Assembly (NCBI GenBank): GCA_910583755.1
Contig: CAJTZO010000033.1
Coordinates: 1-26,830 of the forward strand
Source: an uncultured Clostridia bacterium
GTDB lineage: Bacteria > Bacillota > Clostridia > Lachnospirales > Anaerotignaceae
Direction of reading: 5' to 3'
DNA length: 26,830 nt
The notes beneath the pieces are model-generated. The model ran no database searches, had not been told where the DNA came from, and saw nothing but the letters and a program-made list of their open reading frames with translations. Below, piece after piece: positions 16,503 to 22,853 of the stretch. Made by a program: the position numbers and the translations under genes. Every line of letters starts with the position of its first letter. Positions within the stretch are counted from its first letter, which is position 1.

Positions 16503-16528
16503 ATGCCCGTGACACATGTCACGGGCAT
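16503..16528. other. Palindrome at the right element junction (putative attR)
   Basis: ATGCCCGTGACA and TGTCACGGGCAT are perfect 12-base inverted arms around CA. The left arm belongs to the element, the right arm to the subtilase codons for V-T-G-I. The central CA at 16515-16516 lies inside the ACACAT core, equivalent to 12877-12878 at the left junction. The same hairpin follows the GntR stop and is trailed by TTGTTTG, so it may also act as its terminator. Confidence 0.7.
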
Positions 16529-17219
16529 TGTTTGTGGAAATGGCTATGCTTCTGGTGGAAAATATCAAGGAATTGCTCCAGAAAGTAATATCATTGCTAT
16601 TAAAATATTAGATAGATACGGACAGGGAAATTCTGCCCAAGCAATTTCTGGTTTAAGATGGATAATGGACAATGCAGCGAAATATAATATAAAAGTGGTA
16701 AATCTCTCCATAGGCACCAATGACAGAAAAATTAATGTCCCCCTTATGGAAGCTGTCAACAAACTATGGAGCAAAGGAATCACTGTTGTAGCTGCTGCAG
16801 GTAACCCGGACAGTAGAAGACATTTTCAGCCTTCTCCCGCCATCAGTCCACGCATTATTACAGTAGGCGCTTGGGAAGACAGACGTTTTTTTTATCAAGC
16901 ACAAAATTCTCCTCTTTTTTTTCGCCGAAATATGATGTTTTTACCAGATATTTGGGCACCGGGAGAAAATATTGTTTCTACCTTGTCCCCTCATTATGAT
17001 TTTGGGCTACAAAATAGGGATAGTGGAAAAATTGTGGAAAAATACTATATTAAAATGAGTGGTACTTCTATGGCAACACCAATGGTAAGTGGAGCGGCTG
17101 CCTTACTTTTAGAAAAATATCCTTCTCTTTCTCCCGACCAAATTAAACATCGTATTATATTATCTTCACAATATGGCAAAGAAAAGGGCTTACTTAATTT
17201 AAATGCCTGTTTGGCATAA
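16518..17219 (+). pseudogene. Subtilase (S8) C-terminal part, interrupted gene
   Basis: The frame continues the N-terminal fragment: VTGIVCGNGYASGGKYQGIAP directly follows GHGTH in other subtilases. It contains VVAAAGNP with the oxyanion Asn (N173 in the joined protein) and MSGTSMATPMVSGAAALLL with catalytic Ser (S261). Joined to codons 1-77 it makes a complete 310-residue enzyme with no frameshift or stop. An ATG at 16503, created by the element end, opens the local frame but has no ribosome binding site. The preserved frame and active site suggest a recent insertion or a rearrangement that is still selected. The following gene starts 24 bases downstream. Confidence 0.92.
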
Positions 17220-17243
17220 TATTTGATAGAAAAGAGGTATGCT

Positions 17244-17675
17244 ATGGAAAACAATGATATTTATGAATTAAGTCAATTATTAGGAAATCAAAACGGTTTA
17301 GGAAATGATTTTTCCCAAGTCATGACAACATTACGAGAAACTCTACAAAAAAAATACATTCAAAAACTACATGCGGCTGCACAAGCAAGGCAAAATGATG
17401 TCATAGAACATCCTTCCCGTGAAGTCACACTGTTACGTGCAATGAAAGCATTTACAAATGAGAGTGGAAAACAACAAATGGATAACATGATACAGGCGTT
17501 ACTTTTTTTACAGTCTATTCAAAACGTTGGGCAAGATGTTTCTTATCTTTTAGCAAATAAAGAACAAACCTTACAAGCAATGGGAGCAGACCAAGCTTCT
17601 GCGCCCATACAATTTGATAGCACTACTCGTATGACAGGCTTATTACTTACCTTAGCACTAGCAAATGTCATTTAG
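17244..17675 (+). CDS. Small helical protein, LL-x-A family member B
   Basis: 143 residues, soluble and helical. The start at 17244 is taken because AAAAGAGG lies six bases upstream; the frame also has an ATG at 17223 without a site. No named family recognised. Residues about 65-90 (LLRAMKAFTNESGKQQMDNM) align without gaps with the two proteins at 11.8-12.5 kb on the other side of the subtilase. The C-terminus is hydrophobic (MTGLLLTLALANVI) but short for a membrane span. It probably shares a transcript with the intact subtilase gene, so the element would affect its expression too. Confidence 0.65.
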   Translation: MENNDIYELSQLLGNQNGLGNDFSQVMTTLRETLQKKYIQKLHAAAQARQNDVIEHPSREVTLLRAMKAFTNESGKQQMDNMIQALLFLQSIQNVGQDVSYLLANKEQTLQAMGADQASAPIQFDSTTRMTGLLLTLALANVI

Positions 17676-17944
17676 TTATGCATTTGTAAAAAGTTTTTTG
17701 TCTATTAATGTCACCCAATAATACTTTACATGTTCAAAGCTTTCCCTTTACATTTTGGAGTTTGATGAAACATTTTTTCTTTTTATTTTAGCCTATTTCC
17801 TTTTAAAATCAAAAAACAGATTTTATTTTTTCCTTTTATATGGAAACTTTCTTGAAATATTAGAAAAATGCAAGCAATTTTTAATAAGGATTAAGAATTA
17901 ATTAAGTATTTATTCATAAAATGGACATATTTTTCCATTATACT
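17676..17944 (+). other. Gene-free AT-rich stretch
   Basis: No ORF with a ribosome binding site. TATACT at 17939-17944 could be the -10 of the hairpin-array transcript that follows; no well-spaced -35 is seen. Confidence 0.4.
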
Positions 17945-18050
17945 AGGTTTCAGAAGTTAATAAAAAACAAAGCACCCCTAACTTCTATATACGTATCTCC
18001 CTGCCCCGGGAGATACGCCCCCCTTAATGAATGAAAAAGAAGGCTATTAC

Positions 18051-18188
18051 ATGAAAAGAAAATTAGAAATTTTAGAAATTTATGATGGTGAAATTATAGA
18101 CATGAATCAAAAAGTGAAAAAAAAGAAATGGACATTTTTTGATACCATTTTTCATTGCTTTGTATCAACCTTCCCCAAGGTTGAATGA
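18051..18188 (+). CDS. 45-residue small protein inside the hairpin array
   Basis: Begins MKRKLEILEIYDGEIIDMNQ and ends FHCFVSTFPKVE. AGAAGG stands seven bases before the ATG. The middle is basic (KVKKKKW) and is followed by a short amphipathic hydrophobic stretch (TFFDTIFHCFVSTF), a composition seen in small membrane-active or signalling peptides. No recognised family. Its last codons form hairpin 3 with the CCCC loop, so translation would open that hairpin. It could be a chance ORF; the good ribosome site argues against that. Confidence 0.5.
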   Translation: MKRKLEILEIYDGEIIDMNQKVKKKKWTFFDTIFHCFVSTFPKVE

Positions 18189-18273
18189 CTATAGATTGTG
18201 TTTTCAAAAATATGACAAGCTCTCCTCCTCACAATTAAGAGCTTTGTCAAACATAATTACCCCCCTCTCTTTA

Positions 18274-18306
18274 ATGACTGATGTACCCCTCATCAGTCAT
18301 TTTTAC
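18274..18306 (+). terminator. Rho-independent terminator of the hairpin array
   Basis: ATGACTGATG-TACCCCT-CATCAGTCAT followed by TTTTTA: a 10-bp perfect stem whose loop itself carries CCCC. Confidence 0.9.
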
Positions 18307-18405
18307 GTTTGTTAAAAAATAAGACAAAAAGGAAGTTTTATGATTTTTATGGATAAAATCATATTCCGATTCAAAAGTTTATATGATAATAAGGGGGGAT
18401 AAAAA

Positions 18406-18738
18406 ATGGGAATCTATAAAGTAATTCAAGTCAAATTACCAAAAATATTTAAAAATATTAAAAATGTCAAAAAAAATCTTTTTGTTGTGAAAAAAAAGAG
18501 AAGAAAAAAAAGATATAAAAAGAAGAAAAAAGGAAAAACAACCATACCTTTCCTTAAAAAAAATAAAAACATTATAAAATATATTTTTATCCTCATATTT
18601 TTTATATTAGTACTTGCCAAATGTGCTACTTCTGCACCATCGAACGAAACAGAACAACACAAAGAGCAACCTCCACAACAGAGTAAAACCATCGAAACAA
18701 AACAAAACTTTTTTGTAAAAGAAAGTCTGCCTTATTAA
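18406..18738 (+). CDS. Basic protein with one membrane segment, unknown
   Basis: 110 residues. The first 55 are extremely Lys/Arg-rich (KKKRRKKRYKKKKKGK), followed by one hydrophobic span, IIKYIFILIFFILVLAKCA, and a short Gln/Glu/Pro-rich tail. The AK-C-A at the span end loosely resembles a lipobox, but the long basic head is not a normal signal peptide; a type II-like orientation with the basic part on the inside, near nucleic acid or lipid head groups, is more likely. No family recognised. The RBS is AAGGGGGG at 18391-18398; its complement CCCCCCTTA occurs exactly at 18018-18026 in the upstream hairpin array. Confidence 0.6.
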   Translation: MGIYKVIQVKLPKIFKNIKNVKKNLFVVKKKRRKKRYKKKKKGKTTIPFLKKNKNIIKYIFILIFFILVLAKCATSAPSNETEQHKEQPPQQSKTIETKQNFFVKESLPY

Positions 18739-18777
18739 AAGAAATCAGAAAAAACAAAAATAAAATGTAAAAAACAC

Positions 18778-18806
18778 TTGACATATTTTCTATCAAGTGT
18801 TATTTT
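18778..18806 (+). promoter_or_regulatory. Promoter of the hrcA operon
   Basis: TTGACA at 18778-18783 and TATTTT at 18801-18806, 17-bp spacer, just upstream of CIRCE. Confidence 0.8.
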
Positions 18807-18817
18807 AAGAGTAGAAA

Positions 18818-18844
18818 TTAGCACTCGATGATAATGAGTGCTAA
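18818..18844 (+). promoter_or_regulatory. CIRCE operator of the hrcA operon
   Basis: TTAGCACTC, nine bases, GAGTGCTAA: perfect, and placed in the transcribed leader downstream of -10, the classic position. HrcA made by the next gene would repress here. Confidence 0.97.
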
Positions 18845-18864
18845 CAAAGAAAGGAGTTGACAAT

Positions 18865-19911
18865 ATGGCATTGAATGATAGAAAAATACAAATATTGCAA
18901 GCAATCATCAATGACTATATTGCAACAGCTGAGCCTGTAGGTTCCAGAACCATTGCAAAAAAATATAATTTAGGCATCAGTTCCGCTACCATTCGAAACG
19001 AAATGAGCGATTTAGAAGATATGGGCTTTATTATACAACCTCATGCTTCTTCTGGCAGAATTCCATCAGACTTAGGCTATCGTTTGTATGTCGACAGGTT
19101 AATGCAAAAAAGAGAATTAAAAGAAGAAGAACAACAACTGTTAAGGAGTGTTGTTACAAGAAATATCAACCAGATTGACTATCTTATGGAAGAAACAGCA
19201 AAAGCAATTTCTATGTTAACCAGTTATACAACACTGATTTCAGAACCTATTTCAAAAGGTGCAAAATTAAAACAAATTCGGCTCATACCGTTAGATAGTG
19301 AATCTATTATTTTAGTGATTGCAACAGATGGAAATTACATCAAAAATCATGTGTTAAAAGTTTCTTCTATGCCAGAAGAACAAAAAATATTTGAAATGGG
19401 AATGTGTGTCAACAATATCTTAAAAGGTTGTACATTAGGAGATATTGATGAATATATGATAAGCATACTAAAAAAAGAGCTGCGAGAATATCAATATATT
19501 TTACCAAAATTGTTACTTGCGGTAGAAAAAACGCTTAGAGGTGCAGAAAATATACAAGTTCATTTAAGTGGAACTAAAAATATATTAGCATTTCCTGAAT
19601 TTAGCAATCTCCAAAGAGCAAAATCTTTATTTCAAATATTAGAGCAAAAGGATGTTCTCATTACCTTGCTAGAAGAACAAAAAAATGATGAAATGCAAAT
19701 TATGATAGGAAGTGAAAACACCTTACAAAGTATCAAAGATTGTAGTGTCATTACAACAACTTATAAAATGGGAGATGGCACAAGGGGAACCATAGGAATA
19801 TTGGGACCTACCAGAATGGATTATTCACAAGTGGTATCTGTACTAAATGGTATGGTAAAAAATATAGAAAATGTATTGCAAGCATTAGCTGAAAATAAAA
19901 ATGATACCTAG
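18865..19911 (+). CDS. hrcA: Heat-inducible transcription repressor HrcA
   Basis: 348 residues. Binds CIRCE and is kept active by GroEL, so misfolded protein relieves repression. The N-terminal winged helix is typical: LNDRKIQILQAIINDYIATA, EPVGSRTIAKKYNLGISSAT, RNEMSDLEDMGFI and SSGRIPSDLGYRLYVDRL. The central and C-terminal GAF-like/dimerisation parts follow, ending with YKMGDGTRGTIGILGPTRMD. The start at 18865 is set by AAAGGAG; an in-frame ATG at 18838 lies inside CIRCE. First gene of hrcA-grpE-dnaK-dnaJ; it would control this operon and htpG at 3.2 kb. Confidence 0.97.
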   Translation: MALNDRKIQILQAIINDYIATAEPVGSRTIAKKYNLGISSATIRNEMSDLEDMGFIIQPHASSGRIPSDLGYRLYVDRLMQKRELKEEEQQLLRSVVTRNINQIDYLMEETAKAISMLTSYTTLISEPISKGAKLKQIRLIPLDSESIILVIATDGNYIKNHVLKVSSMPEEQKIFEMGMCVNNILKGCTLGDIDEYMISILKKELREYQYILPKLLLAVEKTLRGAENIQVHLSGTKNILAFPEFSNLQRAKSLFQILEQKDVLITLLEEQKNDEMQIMIGSENTLQSIKDCSVITTTYKMGDGTRGTIGILGPTRMDYSQVVSVLNGMVKNIENVLQALAENKNDT

Positions 19912-19938
19912 TTAAAAATGAAGAAAGAAGGTTTACCA

Positions 19939-20490
19939 GTGGAGGAGAAAGAAAAGCAAGAAATAGATGTTGTAGAGGAAGCAACAACAGAAGAACAAGC
20001 AGAAGAATCGACAGCAGAGCAGGAAAAGGAAGAAACAGCAGAAGACAAAATAACAAAACTAGAAGCACAATGTGCAGATTATTTAGATAAATATCAAAGA
20101 TGTTTTGCAGAATTTGATAATTTTAGAAAAAGAACCATCAAAGAAAAAGCAAGCATGTATGATGATGGTGTCAGAAGCACAGTGGAAAAATTATTACCTG
20201 TTGTAGACAATTTGGAAAGAGCAGTTGCTGTAGAATGTCAAAACAATGCAGAAGACAGCTTTTACAAAGGAGTTGCTATGACATTAAAACAATTCCAAGA
20301 AATCTTAACAACGATAGGTGTAGAGCCAATTAAAGCATTAGGAGAGTCTTTTAATCCAAAGCTCCATGCAGCAGTTGCCCATGAGGACAATGAAGAATAT
20401 GGCGAAAATATCATTTCATTAGAAATGCAAAAAGGTTATCAATACAAAGACAAAGTCATCCGTCACAGCATGGTTAAAGTCGCAAACTAA
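19939..20490 (+). CDS. grpE: Nucleotide exchange factor GrpE
   Basis: 183 residues from a GTG start at 19939, preferred because AAGAAAGAAGG ends eight bases upstream; the in-frame ATG at 19918 has no site. The N-terminus is a long acidic Glu/Thr-rich tail, then the coiled coil (ADYLDKYQRCFAEFDNFRKR) and the beta domain with LLPVVDNLERAV, GVEPIKALGESFNPKLHAAV and the ending GYQYKDKVIRHSMVKVAN. It exchanges ADP on DnaK. The gap to hrcA is 27 bases; the gap to dnaK is unusually long (423 bases) because of the hairpin repeat. Confidence 0.95.
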   Translation: MEEKEKQEIDVVEEATTEEQAEESTAEQEKEETAEDKITKLEAQCADYLDKYQRCFAEFDNFRKRTIKEKASMYDDGVRSTVEKLLPVVDNLERAVAVECQNNAEDSFYKGVAMTLKQFQEILTTIGVEPIKALGESFNPKLHAAVAHEDNEEYGENIISLEMQKGYQYKDKVIRHSMVKVAN

Positions 20491-20875
20491 CTTACTTTCT
20501 TGAAAGAAAGTTAGCAAAGAACTTTTGTGCGAAACTAGCGTTTCGCTGTTGCACAAAGAACTAGAACAATGCTTCAAGTGAAATGACAACAGAACACCAG
20601 CAGATAAAAACCTAAAACCTTTTGAAAGAAATTTTGTGGGTTTCACCCACACCCACCAACTTTTTTAAAAAAAAGTTGGACAAAAAACTTTCATGGAAAA
20701 ACTAACGTTTTTCCTTATAAAATCAACTCTTTTAAGGAAACGCAGTTTCCGTTAGAAATTCTTTTGCTTACTTTCTTCTAAGAAAGTAAGTAGAGTTTGA
20801 GACAAAGTCTCAAGGTTTTTTAAAAAGCTTGTGGCTTTAGGCGAAGCCCAAGGTTTTCAAACTGAAAAATAAAAT
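20490..20875 (-). repeat. Dispersed hairpin repeat, copy 5, between grpE and dnaK
   Basis: Inverted relative to copies 2-4. Contains GCGAAAC-tagc-GTTTCGC, GTGGGTTTCACCCAC, CCAACTTTTTTAAAAAAAAGTTGG (20656-20679), GGAAAAAC-taac-GTTTTTCC, GGAAAC-gca-GTTTCC, CTTACTTTCTT/AAGAAAGTAAG and GGCTTTAGGCGAAGCC. It is the longest and most complete copy in the window. Transcription of the heat-shock operon must cross all these stems. Confidence 0.8.
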
Positions 20876-20913
20876 AAAAAATACATGGTTTAAACTATAG
20901 GAGGATATAAATT

Positions 20914-22743
20914 ATGAGTAAAATTATTGGTATTGACTTAGGAACAACAAATTCTTGTGTAGCAGTCATGGAAGGTGGACAGCCAGTTGTTATTGTAAAT
21001 TCAGATGGCGCTAGAACAACACCATCTGTTGTTGGTTTTGCAAAAAATGGCGAGCGTTTAGTTGGTGAAACAGCAAAACGTCAGGCAATTACAAATCCAG
21101 ACAATACCATCAGTTCCATTAAAAGAGAAATGGGAAATAGTTATAAAGTATCTATTGAAGGGAAGCAATATTCTCCACAAGAAATTTCTGCAATGGTCTT
21201 ACAAAAATTAAAAGCAGATGCAGAAAGCTATTTAGGAGAAAATGTTTCTGAAGCAGTTATTACCGTACCAGCTTATTTTAACGACGCACAAAGACAAGCA
21301 ACAAAAGATGCTGGTAAAATTGCTGGCTTAGATGTTAAAAGAATTATTAATGAACCAACAGCCGCAGCCCTTGCTTATGGTCTTGACAATGAACAAGAAC
21401 AAAAAATAATGGTATATGACTTGGGTGGTGGTACCTTCGATGTTTCTATTATTGAAATTGGTGATGGCGTTATTGAAGTATTGGCTACCAATGGAGACAC
21501 TCGTTTAGGTGGCGATGATTTTGATAATAAAGTAATCAACTACTTGATTGAAGAATTTAAAAGAGCAGAAAACATGGATTTAAGCAAAGATAAAATGGCA
21601 ATGCAACGTTTGAAAGAAGCAGCAGAAAAAGCAAAAAAAGAACTTTCTACTACTACAACCACAAATATTAATCTGCCATTTATCACAATGAATCAAGATG
21701 GTCCAAAACATTTAGATGTTACTTTAACAAGAGCAAAATTTGATGAATTAACAAGTGATTTAGTAGATAGAACCATGCAGCCAGTTCGTCAAGCATTGTC
21801 TGATGCAGACTTGACAGCAAATGATATTGATAAAGTATTGTTAGTAGGTGGTTCTACAAGAATACCAGCAGTACAAGATGCAGTCAAAAAATTTACAGGA
21901 AAAGACCCATTCAAAGGCATTAATCCTGACGAATGTGTTGCTGTTGGTGCTTCCATACAGGGTGGTAAACTTTCTGGTGAAGAAGGTGCAGGTAGCGTAT
22001 TGTTGTTGGATGTTACTCCATTATCTCTTGGTATTGAAACATTAGGCGGTGTTGCTACCAAGTTGATTGATAGAAATACCACAATTCCTACTAGCAAAAA
22101 ACAAATTTTCTCTACCGCGGAAGATAATCAAACAGCAGTGGATATTCACGTTGTACAGGGTGAAAGACAGTTAGCAAGAGATAATAAAACATTAGGACAG
22201 TTTAAATTAGATGGTATTGCACCTGCAAGACGTGGTGTTCCTCAGATTGAAGTTGCTTTTGACATTGACGCAAATGGTATTGTAAATGTATCTGCAAAAG
22301 ATTTAGGAACAGGAAAAGAACAAAAAATTACAATTACTGCTGGCTCTAATTTAAGCGATGAAGAAATTGAAAAAGCAGTCAAAGAAGCAGAACAATTTGC
22401 AGAAGAAGATAGAAAAAGAAAAGAAGCGATTGATGCCAAAAATGAAGCAGATTCTCTTGTTTTCCAAACAGAAAAAACCTTGTCTGAATTGGAAGATAAA
22501 ATCAGTGCAGAAGAAAAGAGTGCTGTAGAAGGTGCATTAAATCACTTAAAAGACATTATCAAAGATATGGAACCAGCAAACATGACAGAAAGTGATGTTT
22601 CTAATATCAAGTCTGCAACAGAGGAATTAAAACAAGAATTTTATAAAATTTCTGAAAAATTATATCAGGCAGCAGGCGGCGCAGAAGGTGCAGAACCACA
22701 ACAAAATGATGATGTGGTTGACGGAGAAGGAAAAGAGTTATAA
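20914..22743 (+). CDS. dnaK: Hsp70 chaperone DnaK
   Basis: 609 residues, the Gram-positive length. ATPase motifs: IGIDLGTTNSCVAVMEGG, VPAYFNDAQRQATKDAG, NEPTAAALAYG, YDLGGGTFDVSIIEIGDG and VGGSTRIPAVQ. The interdomain linker and substrate domain begin VLLLDVTPLSLGIETLGG. The C-terminal lid ends in the acidic DDVVDGEGKEL. RBS AGGAGG. Works with DnaJ and GrpE encoded beside it. No CIRCE or clear promoter is seen between grpE and dnaK, so it should depend on read-through across the hairpin repeat, or on a promoter I cannot recognise. Confidence 0.99.
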   Translation: MSKIIGIDLGTTNSCVAVMEGGQPVVIVNSDGARTTPSVVGFAKNGERLVGETAKRQAITNPDNTISSIKREMGNSYKVSIEGKQYSPQEISAMVLQKLKADAESYLGENVSEAVITVPAYFNDAQRQATKDAGKIAGLDVKRIINEPTAAALAYGLDNEQEQKIMVYDLGGGTFDVSIIEIGDGVIEVLATNGDTRLGGDDFDNKVINYLIEEFKRAENMDLSKDKMAMQRLKEAAEKAKKELSTTTTTNINLPFITMNQDGPKHLDVTLTRAKFDELTSDLVDRTMQPVRQALSDADLTANDIDKVLLVGGSTRIPAVQDAVKKFTGKDPFKGINPDECVAVGASIQGGKLSGEEGAGSVLLLDVTPLSLGIETLGGVATKLIDRNTTIPTSKKQIFSTAEDNQTAVDIHVVQGERQLARDNKTLGQFKLDGIAPARRGVPQIEVAFDIDANGIVNVSAKDLGTGKEQKITITAGSNLSDEEIEKAVKEAEQFAEEDRKRKEAIDAKNEADSLVFQTEKTLSELEDKISAEEKSAVEGALNHLKDIIKDMEPANMTESDVSNIKSATEELKQEFYKISEKLYQAAGGAEGAEPQQNDDVVDGEGKEL

Positions 22744-22765
22744 AATAAGAGATATTTTTGCTTTA

Positions 22766-22791
22766 CACCCCCAAGCAAATGTTTGGGGGTG
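22766..22791 (+). terminator. GC-rich hairpin between dnaK and dnaJ
   Basis: CACCCCCAA and TTGGGGGTG form a 9-bp stem with an 8-base loop. It lacks a U-tract, so attenuation or protection/processing of the mRNA between dnaK and dnaJ is more likely than full termination. Confidence 0.55.
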
Positions 22792-22853
22792 CCAGTGTGT
22801 TAATTGAAAAGGTTCGTTGTTAGCAGACAGAAAGGTTTTAGGTGGTGAAGTAA

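Larger units (their letters stand above)
12880..16517. mobile_element. 3,638-bp element inserted in the subtilase gene
   Basis: The element is bounded by the direct repeat ACACAT: 12874-12879 at the left junction and 16512-16517 at the right. Joining the outer flanks at this core restores GHGTH-VTGIVCGNG in frame, a textbook subtilase His motif, so the limits are precise to within the 6-bp overlap. Contents from left to right: a copy of the dispersed hairpin repeat, a 3'-truncated serine recombinase (minus), a secreted SLH-like protein (plus) and a GntR/FCD regulator (plus). A recombinase gene beside one end plus a short shared core is the pattern of serine-integrase elements, including those excised from sporulation genes. 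Confidence 0.85.
17945..18306 (+). ncRNA. Putative regulatory RNA: hairpin array with C-rich, anti-Shine-Dalgarno loops
   Basis: Five stem-loops in about 350 bases. (1) GAAGTTA/TAACTTC (17953-17985), loop with ACCCC. (2) GTATCTCCC/GGGAGATAC (17993-18016), loop TGCCCC, followed by CCCCCCTTA. (3) TCAACCTT/AAGGTTGA (18165-18184) with a CCCC tetraloop. (4) GACAAGCTCT/AGAGCTTTGTC (18214-18248), loop starting CCTCCTC. Then unpaired CCCCCC at 18260-18265. (5) The terminator hairpin with TACCCCT loop. C-rich loops are the known seed type of Gram-positive sRNAs that bind ribosome binding sites (S. aureus RNAIII and Rsa RNAs). A 45-codon ORF lies between hairpins 2 and 4. The transcript start is a guess. 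Confidence 0.5.
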
